Shown: positions 7,309-16,401, counted from the stretch's first letter. The stretch is 64,000 bases of DNA from Salinimicrobium sp050750585 (GCF_050750585.1 NZ_JBOJLM010000002.1:1-64000); one strand, 5' to 3'. The notes: a model not told the origin generated them from the sequence alone. Program-made: numbers and translations.

Positions 7309-7351
7309 AACTTCCCTTCAAAAATGCCATTTTTGAAGGGAAGTTTTTTTT
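7309..7351 (+). terminator. Rho-independent terminator
   Basis: A perfect 18-bp stem runs from AACTTCCCTTCAAAAATG to its complement around a single C, followed by a run of T. The top of the stem contains the AAAATGCCATTTT motif that recurs in this genome. It ends the sigma/membrane-protein operon. Confidence 0.85.
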
Positions 7352-7429
7352 CAATCTTTCCCTCGTGAAAACCTTCTTCAATATTTCTCAAAAAGTAATT
7401 TTGCTGGTTCTCACCCACGAATTAATTTC

Positions 7430-7437
7430 TAAATTTG
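7430..7437 (+). promoter_or_regulatory. -7 promoter box of prs
   Basis: TAAATTTG matches TANNTTTG and lies 25 bases before the ATG at 7462. It overlaps an in-frame TTG at 7435, which argues that translation begins at 7462 and not earlier. No good -33 TTG was found at standard spacing. Confidence 0.55.
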
Positions 7438-7461
7438 CAAGGCAACAACAAACAACACAAC

Positions 7462-8403
7462 ATGCCTGAAGTTTCTACCGCAGTAAAAATCTTTTCCTGT
7501 AATCAAAGCCGTGATTTGGCTGAAAAAATAGCCGAATCCTACGGCTCTAAATTAGGGAATGTTATCACTTCAACTTACAGTGATGGCGAATTTCAACCTT
7601 CTTTTGAAGAATCTGTAAGAGGATCAAGAGTTTTTATTATCGGGTCTACTCACCCGGGGTCTGATCACCTTATGGAGCTTTTACTTATGCTCGATGCTGC
7701 CAAAAGAGCATCTGCAAGGCATATTACAGCAGTTATTCCTTATTACGGATGGGCCAGGCAGGATAGAAAAGATAAGCCGCGGGTGCCTATTGCGGCAAAA
7801 CTTATTGCCAAAATGCTGGAAACTGCCGGAGCTACGAGAATTATCACCATGGATCTTCATGCCGATCAAATTCAGGGATTTTTTGAAAAACCTGTAGATC
7901 ATCTGTTTGCATCTACCGTGTTTTTGCCTTACCTGCGTAGCCTTAACCTTGACAACCTTACTATTGCCTCACCCGATATGGGAGGCTCCAAGAGAGCTTA
8001 TGCCTATTCCAAGACCATGGAGAGCGATGTAGTGATTTGTTACAAACAAAGGGTAAAAGCCAATGTTATTTCCCACATGGAATTGATTGGAAATGTTGAA
8101 GGGCGTAATGTGGTACTCGTAGATGATATGGTAGATACCGCAGGTACATTGAGCAAAGCGGCCGATTTAATGATGGAAAGAGGGGCACTTAGTGTAAGAG
8201 CCATTTGTACACATCCTGTACTTTCTGGAGAAGCCTATGAACGCATTGAGAATTCAAAACTGCTCGAACTCATTGTTACTGATTCAATTCCGCTAAAGAA
8301 AAAAAGCGATAAGATACGTGTAGTTACCTGTGCCGATTTGTTTGCAGATGTAATGAATCGTGTACACAACAACAGGTCCATCAGTTCAAAATTCATTATG
8401 TAA
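7462..8403 (+). CDS. prs: Ribose-phosphate pyrophosphokinase
   Basis: Makes PRPP from ribose 5-phosphate and ATP in the cytoplasm, feeding purine, pyrimidine, NAD, His and Trp synthesis. 313 residues from ATG 7462, the usual length. Visible signatures are the flexible-loop region (ITAVIPYYGWARQDRKDKPR), the metal-binding MDLHADQIQGFF (PRPP synthase signature) and the PRPP-binding loop VVLVDDMVDTAGTL near the C-terminus. A longer TTG-initiated frame starting at 7435 overlaps the -7 box and is rejected. It is followed by rplY and pth on the same strand, the standard flavobacterial order. Confidence 0.95.
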   Translation: MPEVSTAVKIFSCNQSRDLAEKIAESYGSKLGNVITSTYSDGEFQPSFEESVRGSRVFIIGSTHPGSDHLMELLLMLDAAKRASARHITAVIPYYGWARQDRKDKPRVPIAAKLIAKMLETAGATRIITMDLHADQIQGFFEKPVDHLFASTVFLPYLRSLNLDNLTIASPDMGGSKRAYAYSKTMESDVVICYKQRVKANVISHMELIGNVEGRNVVLVDDMVDTAGTLSKAADLMMERGALSVRAICTHPVLSGEAYERIENSKLLELIVTDSIPLKKKSDKIRVVTCADLFADVMNRVHNNRSISSKFIM

Positions 8404-8582
8404 GCGGAAGTTAGATTTTAGAAGGTAGAAGTGCGAACGTTTTTTTGGAGGTTCAAAAGTCTTGACTCTTGTCTTAACTCCCAACTCCCAACTTCTGTCT
8501 ATTGACATCCGGCTTTTGCTGCCAAAAATCTGTCGCTATAAATAATTAGGACCTAAGCTTTTATTAGCTGAAAAAAAAGATT

Positions 8583-8590
8583 TACTTTTG
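8583..8590 (+). promoter_or_regulatory. -7 promoter box of rplY
   Basis: TACTTTTG matches the consensus and is followed by GCAG, 19 bases before the rplY ATG. The rest of the 206-base gap after prs contains only AT-rich low-complexity words and no ORF. Confidence 0.6.
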
Positions 8591-8609
8591 CAGCCTAAAA
8601 TTTTTAACA

Positions 8610-9236
8610 ATGAAATCAATTACGATCAACGGATCTAAAAGAGAAAGCGTAGGCAAGAAAGCTACAAAAGCCTTACGTAATGCTGGACAGGTTCCTTGCG
8701 TATTATACGGGGGAGACGAGCCATTACATTTTTCAGCAGAAGAGATTGCCTTTAAAGACCTGGTTTACACCCCAGATGTTCACACTGTAGAGATTAAGCT
8801 AAAGGGAGGTGATGTATTTAATGCTGTATTGCAGGATATCCAGTTTCACCCAGTAACCGATGCAATTTTGCATATCGATTTCTACCAGATCTTTGAAGAC
8901 AAAGAAATTACTATGGAAATTCCTGTACATGCTACAGGTGTTGCACGTGGTGTGAAGAATGGTGGGGTGTTGAGATTTAACCTTCGCCGCATGAGAGTAA
9001 AAGGTCTTCCAGGAAATCTTCCAGATTTTATCGAAGCCGATATTACTTCACTTAAAATTGGTAACAAATTATATGTTACTGCTTTACAAAGTGATGAGTT
9101 CAAGATCATGCACCCAGATAACACAGTAGTTTGCCAGGTTAGAACTTCTCGTAATGTCATCGCAGATACCGATGATGAAGAAGAAGAAACTGCAGCAGAT
9201 GAAGTGCCTGCAACCGAAGTTAACGAAACTGAATAA
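8610..9236 (+). CDS. rplY: 50S ribosomal protein L25/general stress protein Ctc
   Basis: 208 residues, the long CTC form found in Bacteroidota. The N-terminal L25 domain (about 1-90: GSKRESVGKKATKALRNAGQ, VPCVLYGG) binds 5S rRNA. The C-terminal TL5-type beta domain (about 95-180) includes IPVHATGVARGVKNGGVL and LPGNLPDFIEADITSLKIG. It ends in a low-complexity acidic tail (DDEEEETAADEVPATEVNE). It has its own promoter box and is followed by a strong terminator, then pth. Confidence 0.95.
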   Translation: MKSITINGSKRESVGKKATKALRNAGQVPCVLYGGDEPLHFSAEEIAFKDLVYTPDVHTVEIKLKGGDVFNAVLQDIQFHPVTDAILHIDFYQIFEDKEITMEIPVHATGVARGVKNGGVLRFNLRRMRVKGLPGNLPDFIEADITSLKIGNKLYVTALQSDEFKIMHPDNTVVCQVRTSRNVIADTDDEEEETAADEVPATEVNETE

Positions 9237-9261
9237 GCTTCAGGATTTCTTATCCAAATAT

Positions 9262-9290
9262 AAAGCATCCCAAATCGGGATGCTTTTTTT
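9262..9290 (+). terminator. Rho-independent terminator after rplY
   Basis: AAAGCATCCC-AAATC-GGGATGCTTT forms a 10-bp stem with a five-base loop, followed by a T-run. Confidence 0.9.
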
Positions 9291-9311
9291 ATTTTTACCA
9301 AAAAGTCACGC

Positions 9312-9935
9312 ATGCTATCTTTTTTTGGAAGATTGTTAGCTAAAACACCTAAAGAAGAAATTTCTCCTATGAAAAAATTTCTCATTGTGGGTCTGGGAAA
9401 TATTGGCCCCAAGTACCACAATACCCGCCATAACATTGGGTTTAAGATACTCGATTTCCTGGCAGAAAAAGAAGACCTTACTTTCGAATCCCAAAAGCTG
9501 GGCGATGTAGCTACCTATAAATTTAAGGGCCGCACCTTTATACTGCTCAAGCCTTCAACTTTTATGAACCTTAGCGGGAAAGCTGTAAATTACTGGTTGC
9601 AGAAAGAAAAGGTGCCCTTAGAGCACTTAATGGTAATTACAGATGATCTCAATCTTGCTTTTGGCACCATAAGGGTAAAGACCAAGGGCAGCGATGGCGG
9701 CCATAATGGTTTAAAAGATATCCAGGCCCAATTGGGAACAACAAATTATAATCGCTTTCGCTTCGGAATAAGTGACTCATTTTCTCATGGCAGGCAGGTA
9801 GATTACGTGCTGGGCGAATGGGATGAAGAGGAAAATAAAAAGTTGCCCGAGAGACTTGAAAAATCGGCTGAAGTGATAAGATCCTTCGGTACGGCGGGCA
9901 TAAATAATACAATGAATACCTTTAACGGGAAATAG
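9312..9935 (+). CDS. pth: Peptidyl-tRNA hydrolase
   Basis: Cleaves peptidyl-tRNA released from stalled ribosomes and recycles the tRNA. The core carries all hallmarks: GLGNIGPKYHNTRHNIGF (with the catalytic His), KPSTFMNLSG, the DDLNLAFG Asp loop, and GSDGGHNGLKDI. Two starts are possible: 9312 (207 residues, with a 19-residue extension MLSFFGRLLAKTPKEEISP) or ATG 9369, which begins directly at MKKFLIVGLGN. I keep the longer form because the extension is basic and amphipathic as in other flavobacterial homologues, but this is not decided. ribF follows after 8 bases. Confidence 0.93.
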   Translation: MLSFFGRLLAKTPKEEISPMKKFLIVGLGNIGPKYHNTRHNIGFKILDFLAEKEDLTFESQKLGDVATYKFKGRTFILLKPSTFMNLSGKAVNYWLQKEKVPLEHLMVITDDLNLAFGTIRVKTKGSDGGHNGLKDIQAQLGTTNYNRFRFGISDSFSHGRQVDYVLGEWDEEENKKLPERLEKSAEVIRSFGTAGINNTMNTFNGK

Positions 9936-9943
9936 CAGTAGTC

Positions 9944-10882
9944 TTGAAAGAACACAAAGGAGCACATGCTTTCAACAGCAACCATCATACGGTAGTCACT
10001 ATAGGTACTTTTGACGGGGTGCATATTGGGCATCAAAAAATTATTCAAAGGCTGGTAAATACAGCAAAGGCCGGCAATCTGGAATCGGCCATTCTCACTT
10101 TTTTTCCGCATCCAAGGATGGTGCTTCAAAAAGATGCCGATATAAAGCTTATCAATACAATTGAAGAGCGTAAGAATATCCTGGAGCAAAGCGGGATCGA
10201 CCATCTTATTATCCATCCGTTCACGCAGCAGTTTTCCAGGCTTTCGGCCCGGGAATTTGTGAGAGACGTGCTCGTAAATAAACTCAAAGCCAAAAAGGTG
10301 ATTATTGGGTATGACCATCGGTTTGGACGCAACAGGACAGCAGATATTAATGATCTGAGAGCCTTTGGGGAAGAATATGACTTTGAGGTAGAAGAAATAT
10401 CAAAACAGGATGTTGAAGATGTAGCTGTAAGTTCTACTAAAATAAGGAATGCCTTGCGGGAAGGTAGGGTAGAAAAGGCCAATCGTTACCTTAGCTATCC
10501 ATTTTCCCTGGCAGGAACTGTGGTGAGAGGGAAAGGCCTTGGAAAAGAATTTTCTTTTCCTACTGCCAATCTTGAAGTTAAAGAAGGCTACAAGCTTATT
10601 CCTAAAAATGGGGTTTATGTAGTAAGATCTGTGATTGATGGAGAAATGGTGTACGGGATGATGAGCATTGGCACCAATCCTACTGTAGGCGGTACCGAAA
10701 AAACCATTGAGACCAACTTTTTCAACTTTGATAAAGACCTGTATGGGCAACAGCTTTCTATAGAAATGCTTATGCGCATTAGGGATGAAAAGAAATTTGA
10801 GTCGGTAGAGGCATTAAAGCTGGCTATGAAACAGGACGAAGCGATAAGCTTCCAATTTATACGTGATAATTATGCTCAATAA
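9944..10882 (+). CDS. ribF: Bifunctional riboflavin kinase/FAD synthetase
   Basis: Converts riboflavin to FMN and then FAD. 312 residues. The N-terminal nucleotidyltransferase domain (about 1-180) has VVTIGTFDGVHIGHQKII, FFPHPRMVL, VIIGYDHRFGRNR and VSSTKIRNAL. The C-terminal flavokinase domain (about 185-310) has GTVVRGKGLGKEFSFPTANL and a Gly-Val-Tyr-rich core. The start is TTG at 9944; the only nearby ATG is out of frame, and the TTG gives the expected spacing to the GTFDGVH motif. It overlaps the following HTTM gene, so the two are probably co-transcribed with pth. Confidence 0.93.
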   Translation: MKEHKGAHAFNSNHHTVVTIGTFDGVHIGHQKIIQRLVNTAKAGNLESAILTFFPHPRMVLQKDADIKLINTIEERKNILEQSGIDHLIIHPFTQQFSRLSAREFVRDVLVNKLKAKKVIIGYDHRFGRNRTADINDLRAFGEEYDFEVEEISKQDVEDVAVSSTKIRNALREGRVEKANRYLSYPFSLAGTVVRGKGLGKEFSFPTANLEVKEGYKLIPKNGVYVVRSVIDGEMVYGMMSIGTNPTVGGTEKTIETNFFNFDKDLYGQQLSIEMLMRIRDEKKFESVEALKLAMKQDEAISFQFIRDNYAQ

Positions 10883-12197
10883 ATGGCTTTTTACCCGCAT
10901 AGATAATTCTGCACTTATTGTTTTTAGAATACTCTTTGGGGTATTGCTTGCTATGGAGGCTTTTGGTGCAATCTTTACTGGTTGGGTAAAAAGGGTGTTT
11001 ATTGAACCCGCTTTCACTTTTAATTTTATTGGTTTCGAATTTTTGCAGCCTTTGCCGGGTAATGGTATGCTCTGGTATTACGCTGTTATGGGCTTGTTTG
11101 GCATCTTCGTGATGCTGGGTTTTAAATACAGGTTCAGCATTTTTATGTACACGATAATGTGGGCTGCTGTTTACCTGATGCAGAAATCTTCCTATAACAA
11201 TCACTACTACCTCTTAATGCTGCTGTGCTTTCTCATGATCCTTCTTCCGGCGCACAGGTACGCCTCGGTTGACGCCTGGAAGAACCCCGGGTTAAAGAAG
11301 CTGAGTATGCCACGGTGGGTTTGGGTCTTGCTTGTTGTGCAAATGTTTATCGTTTATACCTATGCCGCCGTTGCCAAAATTTACCCCGACTGGTTTGATG
11401 CCACGCTCCCGGGAATATTAATGGATGCCCGAAAAGACTACTGGTTGGTAGGAGATTTTCTTCAGCAGCCCTGGGTGCACCATACCATCGCCTGGTTCGG
11501 ATTCTTTTTTGACCTGTTGATCATTCCTTTACTGCTCTGGAAACGCACCCGGATTTTCGCATTTTTGGCTGCCGTATTTTTCCATCTCTTCAACAGCTTC
11601 ATTTTCCATATAGGGATTTTCCCCTATCTGGCTCTTGCTTTCACCATCTTCTTTTTTTCTACGGAAAATATCAACAGGTATTTTTTGTGGAAAAAGCCAC
11701 ATTATTCCGCAGCTGAAGTAGAAGTTCCCAAAAACCGGAATTTGATTATAGGTTTTATGGCAATTTGGCTGCTGGTGCAGGCGGCGCTGCCTGTAAGGCA
11801 CTGGTTCTTCAAAGATGATGTACTGTGGACCGAAGAAGGTCATCGTCTTAGCTGGCGTATGATGTTGAGGTCAAAGGCTGGACATATCCGCTACAAGGTG
11901 GTAGACAAAGCCAATCCCAGCGATACCACTTACGTACAAACCAATAAATACCTTTCTTCAAAGCAACAGCGGGCTTTAGCCTCAAAACCCGATATGATCT
12001 GGCAGTTTGCCCAGCGGCTCGAAAAAAAATATGAACTTGAAGGGAAAGAGGTGGAGATCTATGTAGATAGTAAGGTGAGCGTAAACAGAAGGCCTTATAA
12101 ACAATTTATTGATCCCACTGTCGACCTTGCAGCCGAAGAATGGAATCACTTTGGGCATCATGACTGGATATTGCCTTTTGTTGATGATAAAGAGTAA
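10872..12197 (+). CDS. HTTM-domain (vitamin K-dependent gamma-carboxylase-like) membrane protein
   Basis: 441 residues from ATG 10872; a GTG at 10863 is an alternative. Several hydrophobic helices span about residues 10-290. The family motifs are present: QKSSYNNHYYLLMLLCFLM early, and VYTYAAVAKIYPDWFDATLP in the middle, resembling the YFxAGVAKlxxDWL segment of gamma-carboxylases. The soluble C-terminal ~130 residues (WRMMLRSKAGHIRYKVVDK onward) match the extracytoplasmic tail of the family. Bacterial homologues have no demonstrated Glu carboxylation substrate, so function remains open. It overlaps the end of ribF by 11 bases, indicating co-transcription. Confidence 0.85.
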   Translation: MLNKWLFTRIDNSALIVFRILFGVLLAMEAFGAIFTGWVKRVFIEPAFTFNFIGFEFLQPLPGNGMLWYYAVMGLFGIFVMLGFKYRFSIFMYTIMWAAVYLMQKSSYNNHYYLLMLLCFLMILLPAHRYASVDAWKNPGLKKLSMPRWVWVLLVVQMFIVYTYAAVAKIYPDWFDATLPGILMDARKDYWLVGDFLQQPWVHHTIAWFGFFFDLLIIPLLLWKRTRIFAFLAAVFFHLFNSFIFHIGIFPYLALAFTIFFFSTENINRYFLWKKPHYSAAEVEVPKNRNLIIGFMAIWLLVQAALPVRHWFFKDDVLWTEEGHRLSWRMMLRSKAGHIRYKVVDKANPSDTTYVQTNKYLSSKQQRALASKPDMIWQFAQRLEKKYELEGKEVEIYVDSKVSVNRRPYKQFIDPTVDLAAEEWNHFGHHDWILPFVDDKE

Positions 12198-12249
12198 GGT
12201 GCTTTCCTGCGCAGGTAATTAAAATAAAATTTGATCTGCCATTAAAATA

Positions 12250-12284
12250 ACCGGAGCTCACAAGGTGAACTCAGTGGCTCCGGT
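12250..12284. terminator. Bidirectional hairpin between convergent genes
   Basis: ACCGGAGC pairs perfectly with GCTCCGGT, and TCAC/GTG extends the stem. It lies between the HTTM gene and the convergent thioredoxin-like gene. There is no strong T-run on either side. Confidence 0.55.
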
Positions 12285-12307
12285 AAATATTTCAGATTTA
12301 TTTTATA

Positions 12308-12880
12308 TTAAGCAGATACAGATTCTCTGATCAAGGCAGCTAGTTCTTTCTGAATTTCCAGACCTTTGTTAGAGTTGTACCACTGCTGAATTTCCTCTTT
12401 TATTTTATCTGCTTCGGCGTTTTCAGCTTTTAACCTTTCAAACAATTTTACGCATTCCACGGGTCGTGGGCCCCAGATGTTAAGATCTTCGCCATGCTCA
12501 TCTTTAATGATAAGCTTAGGGATAGAGAGCGTGCCGTTGGTGCGGTAATTTTCAATCCTGTGAGGCGCACTGTCCCTTAGTTCGTACGAGACGCTTACAA
12601 GAGGATTTTCACGGCCTGCTAGTTCAAGAAACGGGGTGATGTGTGCCGCGTCTCCACACCAGGGTTCAGTGATAACAATCCATTGCTGGGGCTCATAGAT
12701 TTGCTGAAGTGCATTCCTCAACTCTTCTGTTATTTCTCCCGTTTTTAACCATCGGTTCATGCGAGACCAGTTCAGTTTAGTGTAATTGAGATAATCGGGG
12801 TTATCGTAAGGCGCATTCTGCTGCTCTAAAGGCGTATTTTTTATAGTTTCAAAATAACTGCGGTATTGCTTAAAGTCCAT
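12308..12880 (-). CDS. Thioredoxin-like family protein
   Basis: 190 residues. The core (about 65-145) fits a thioredoxin fold: WIVITEPWCGDAAHITPFLE (strand plus active-site helix), then PKLIIKDEHGEDLNIWGPRP with the cis-Pro segment. The active site has one cysteine (WCGD), not the CxxC pair, so a thiol-disulfide oxidoreductase role is doubtful. Homologues are annotated only as thioredoxin family proteins. It is cytoplasmic, with no signal peptide, and is a single gene on the reverse strand, convergent with the HTTM gene and divergent from serS. Confidence 0.8.
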   Translation of the reverse strand: MDFKQYRSYFETIKNTPLEQQNAPYDNPDYLNYTKLNWSRMNRWLKTGEITEELRNALQQIYEPQQWIVITEPWCGDAAHITPFLELAGRENPLVSVSYELRDSAPHRIENYRTNGTLSIPKLIIKDEHGEDLNIWGPRPVECVKLFERLKAENAEADKIKEEIQQWYNSNKGLEIQKELAALIRESVSA

Positions 12881-13104
12881 ATTTTCAGGCGTATATTAAG
12901 ATGATTTCAATTTAATTTACAGGTCGATTCCCGTGACTAAAAGATACTAAAATTAATAGGTGGGTTTGTAAAAGAACGGGGAATGATTTAAACAGAATTG
13001 CATTTTTTTCCAGGCCTGGCAGGGGCTCCATTTATTTCTGTGGAGACAGCGAACATTTTTGTCATCTCTCTGGCGGGAAGATCAATTGTTTACAGGGCTT
13101 TTGT

Positions 13105-13112
13105 TACTTTTG
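13105..13112 (+). promoter_or_regulatory. -7 promoter box of serS
   Basis: TACTTTTG fits TANNTTTG, with TTG at 13086-13088 as a possible -33 element 16 bases upstream. Transcription would start near 13119, supporting ATG 13161 as the serS start and excluding the upstream in-frame ATG at 13059. Apart from this, 12881-13160 shows no gene. Confidence 0.6.
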
Positions 13113-13160
13113 CTTTTATGGCGGAAGAAATACACTTGCGCAAATCCAAATATTAGATCT

Positions 13161-14432
13161 ATGTTACAGGTAGCCAATATCAGGGCCAACAAGGAGGCAT
13201 ATGTAAAAGCCTTGAAAAAGAGAAATTTTGATGCTGAAGAAGTTTTTTCTGAAGTGCTTGAACTGGACGAGACCCGCCGTTCCACTCAGGCAGAGCTGGA
13301 TGAGAAGTTAGCCGAATCGAACAGGCTTTCAAAGGAAATTGGAATGCTTTTCAAGACCGGTGAACATCTGAAGGCAAACCAGCTGAAGCAACAAACTTCA
13401 GATTTGAAGGAGACTACTAAAGAACTTTCCGAAAAGCTGGCGGCTACCACCATGGCCCTCAACAAACAGCTGTATAATATTCCCAATATTCCGAATGAAC
13501 TCGTGCCGGCTGGTGCTTCCGAAGAAGATAATGTTGAGGTCTTTAAAGAAGGAGAAGTGCCGCAGCTTGATTCAGATGCTTTGCCGCACTGGGAACTGGC
13601 AAAAAAATATGACATCATAGATTTTGAACTTGGTAACAAAATTACCGGCGCCGGATTTCCTGTGTACAAAGGAAAAGGTGCACGCCTGCAACGGGCATTA
13701 ATCGCGTACTTTTTAGACAAAAACGTGGCGGCAGGATATACCGAGTACCAAATGCCGCTTATGGTAAATGAAGCTTCGGGATATGGCACAGGTCAGCTGC
13801 CCGATAAAGAAGGGCAAATGTACCATGTCACAGAAGATAATCTATACCTTATTCCAACGGCCGAAGTTCCTATTACGAATATGTTTAGGGATGAAATGCT
13901 TTCAGAAAATGATCTTCCCATTGCCTGTACGGGTTATACGCCGTGCTTTAGAAGGGAAGCAGGTTCTTACGGGGCACACGTGCGCGGTCTTAACCGCCTG
14001 CACCAGTTCGATAAAGTGGAGATTGTAAGGATCGAAAAACCTGAAAATTCTTTTGCTGCACTAGATCAAATGGTAGAGCAGATCAAGGATATCCTAAGGG
14101 ATCTAAAGTTGCCTTACCGCATTCTTAGGTTGTGTGGTGGCGATCTTGGGTTTACATCGGTGCTGACTTACGACTTTGAAGTATTTTCAACCGCACAGGA
14201 TCGCTGGCTGGAGATAAGCTCTTGTTCAAATTTTGAGACTTTCCAGGCCAACCGGTTAAAGTTGAGGTATAAATCGGCCGATGGCTCCAAGCGACTGGCG
14301 CATACCCTTAACGGTAGTGCCCTTGCCTTACCTCGTGTACTGGCGGGAATTCTTGAAAACTATCAGACCCCTGCAGGAATAAAGGTGCCCGATGTATTGG
14401 TGCCTTATACCGGTTTTGACATGATTAATTAA
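13161..14432 (+). CDS. serS: Seryl-tRNA synthetase
   Basis: Charges tRNA-Ser with serine. 423 residues from ATG 13161 (MLQVANIRANKEAYVKALKK), the family's normal length. The N-terminal coiled-coil arm (about 25-105) binds the long variable arm of tRNA-Ser. The class II catalytic core has motif 2 (TPCFRREAGSYG, then RLHQFDKVE) and motif 3 (NGSALALPRVLAGILENYQ). The frame stays open upstream to 13059, but that extension (a Leu-rich stretch) overlaps the promoter and is not conserved-looking. A terminator hairpin follows. Confidence 0.95.
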   Translation: MLQVANIRANKEAYVKALKKRNFDAEEVFSEVLELDETRRSTQAELDEKLAESNRLSKEIGMLFKTGEHLKANQLKQQTSDLKETTKELSEKLAATTMALNKQLYNIPNIPNELVPAGASEEDNVEVFKEGEVPQLDSDALPHWELAKKYDIIDFELGNKITGAGFPVYKGKGARLQRALIAYFLDKNVAAGYTEYQMPLMVNEASGYGTGQLPDKEGQMYHVTEDNLYLIPTAEVPITNMFRDEMLSENDLPIACTGYTPCFRREAGSYGAHVRGLNRLHQFDKVEIVRIEKPENSFAALDQMVEQIKDILRDLKLPYRILRLCGGDLGFTSVLTYDFEVFSTAQDRWLEISSCSNFETFQANRLKLRYKSADGSKRLAHTLNGSALALPRVLAGILENYQTPAGIKVPDVLVPYTGFDMIN

Positions 14433-14454
14433 AAGAAGTGTTCATAATATTATG

Positions 14455-14487
14455 AGACCTCACAGGTTTTTGAAACCTGTGAGGTCT
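14455..14487. terminator. 33-nt palindromic terminator-type repeat, copy 1
   Basis: Arms AGACCTCACAGGTTT and AAACCTGTGAGGTCT pair fully around a three-base loop (TTG), followed by TTTG and further T. The same sequence recurs at 29860-29892 and 42634-42666, each time just after a coding region. Confidence 0.75.
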
Positions 14488-14565
14488 TTGCTTTTAATAG
14501 AATAAATCCCTCACTTTCAGGTGCTAAAAAAGGCATTTTCTTATCTTTACTCAAAACAGTTGCGG

Positions 14566-16350
14566 ATGCGTTTCCTTTATTTTCTTCTCATCCTTCTTTG
14601 CGCCCATTTTTCAGGTTTTGCACAATCTGAGCAGTTGGCGCGCAATTATTTTGACAGGGGCGAATTTGAAAAAGCAGAGAATATCTATGAGAAACTCCTC
14701 GATTTGGAGCCGCAAAATGCATCCTTTTTCTACGGACTCATTGCCACATATCAGCAACTTGAAAAATATTCAGAAGCAGAAAGGCTGCTGAAAGAAAAGG
14801 TGAACAACACGGCCAATGCGCCTCATTATCTTGTGGAGCTGGGCCACAATCTTGAATTGCAGGGAAAATCATCTCAAGCCCTTAAATTCTATGAAGAAGC
14901 TTTAAGAGCTATTGAGTCGAGACCTAACTATGCTTTTCCTATTGCCCGTGCTTTTGAAAAGTACAGCAAACTCGATAAGGCTGTCACAGCTTATGAGCTT
15001 GGCATGAAGATGAATCCCAATGCCGAATACAACATCCAGCTCGCCCGACTTTACGGCGAACAGGGTGAGATTGAAAAGATGTTTAGTAACTATATTGATG
15101 TACTGGGCAACAACCCCGATTTGCTGCCGGGTGTGAGCCGTATTTACGGGGAGTTCATTACCGATGATCCCGCTAATGTGGCCAACATCACCTTCAGGAA
15201 ATTACTGCTGAAAAAACTTCAGGAAGATCAGAATATCCTTTTCAACAACATGTTGAGCTGGTTGTTCATTCAGCAAAAAGAGTATCAGAAGGCTTTTCAG
15301 CAGGAGAAAGCCATCTATCGCAGGTCAAATGAAGGTTTAGGGGCTATCTTAAGGCTTACAGTGATGGCCAGGGAAGAAGGAGAACTCGAAACAGCACTTG
15401 AAGTACTCGATTTTATTATTGCTGAAGCCCCAAACCAGGACTTAAAACTTCAGGCGTATCAACTGCGGTTAAACATTCTTCAGGAGACACTTCCGAAGAA
15501 AAGATATTCCGAAATAGATGAGGCTTATAATGCCCTTTTTGACACCTATGGGAGTGGACCGGCAATGTTGTCGCTGTTCATAGATTACGCTAATTTTCTT
15601 GCATTTAAACAGGCTGAGGTCGCAAAAGCAGAAAAGGTACTCCGGGATTTTCTAGATAGTGACCTGAAGAAGTTTGAAGAAGCCGCCTTAAAAATGGCCC
15701 TGGCCGATATTCTCGTGCTCGATGAGAAGTTTAATCAGGCTTTGATCTATTACTCACAGGTTCAAAACCTGATAGAAAATGATGTCATTGCACAAATGGC
15801 AAGGTTTAAAGTGGCAAAAACCAGCTACTACAAAGGAGATTTTGAATGGGCTACCATTCAGCTGGATGTTCTAAAATCGGCTACTTCGCAATTAATTGCA
15901 AATGACGCTATGGAACTTAGCCTTTTAATTAGTGAAAACTCACTGGAAGATTCTACACAGGCTGCACTCAAAAAATATGCCCGGGCCGATTTACTGGCTT
16001 ATCAGGAACGGGAAGAAAAGGCCATTCAGTTGTTAGACACTGTTTTAATCGGTCATAAAGGCGAGGATATAGAAGATGATGCCCTTTTAAAGCAGGCGAA
16101 ATTGTATGAACAAACGGCACAGTACCAAAAAGCCGAAGAAAATTACCTTAACCTTATAGCGCATTACCAGAATGGGGTTTTGGGGGATAATGCCCATTAC
16201 TACCTGGCCGAACTCTACGCCCAAAAGCTGGACCAGCCCGAAAAGGCGCAGGAGTTTTATGAAAAAATTATCTTTAATTACGCCGATAGTATTTACTTTG
16301 TAGATGCCCGAAAAAAATTCAGGCAACTTCGGGGAGATGAAATTGAATAA
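14566..16350 (+). CDS. Secreted tetratricopeptide-repeat protein
   Basis: 594 residues from ATG 14566. The N-terminus (MRFLYFLLILLCAHFSGFAQ) is a signal peptide with Ala-Gln at the likely cleavage site. The remainder is a chain of TPR-like helix pairs. Clear repeats occur at about 20-130 (LARNYFDRGEFEKAENIYEK, then LGHNLELQGKSSQALKFYEE) and again near the C-terminus (KQAKLYEQTAQYQKAEENYL, YLAELYAQKLDQPEKAQEFY). It is probably a periplasmic scaffold. A GTG at 14521 would extend the protein, but a -7-like box (TATCTTTA, 14542-14549) lies between, favouring 14566. It is followed by the DUF4286 gene and ksgA. Confidence 0.85.
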   Translation: MRFLYFLLILLCAHFSGFAQSEQLARNYFDRGEFEKAENIYEKLLDLEPQNASFFYGLIATYQQLEKYSEAERLLKEKVNNTANAPHYLVELGHNLELQGKSSQALKFYEEALRAIESRPNYAFPIARAFEKYSKLDKAVTAYELGMKMNPNAEYNIQLARLYGEQGEIEKMFSNYIDVLGNNPDLLPGVSRIYGEFITDDPANVANITFRKLLLKKLQEDQNILFNNMLSWLFIQQKEYQKAFQQEKAIYRRSNEGLGAILRLTVMAREEGELETALEVLDFIIAEAPNQDLKLQAYQLRLNILQETLPKKRYSEIDEAYNALFDTYGSGPAMLSLFIDYANFLAFKQAEVAKAEKVLRDFLDSDLKKFEEAALKMALADILVLDEKFNQALIYYSQVQNLIENDVIAQMARFKVAKTSYYKGDFEWATIQLDVLKSATSQLIANDAMELSLLISENSLEDSTQAALKKYARADLLAYQEREEKAIQLLDTVLIGHKGEDIEDDALLKQAKLYEQTAQYQKAEENYLNLIAHYQNGVLGDNAHYYLAELYAQKLDQPEKAQEFYEKIIFNYADSIYFVDARKKFRQLRGDEIE

Positions 16351-16401
16351 GGCTTTTATTAAGGCCACAATCCTCCCTTTTTTCTAAAGAAGCTACAGTA
16401 T

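Noticed and set aside
13059..13160. Upstream start for serS
   Set aside because: It would include a poly-Leu stretch and precede the promoter box; family members begin at MLQVANIR.
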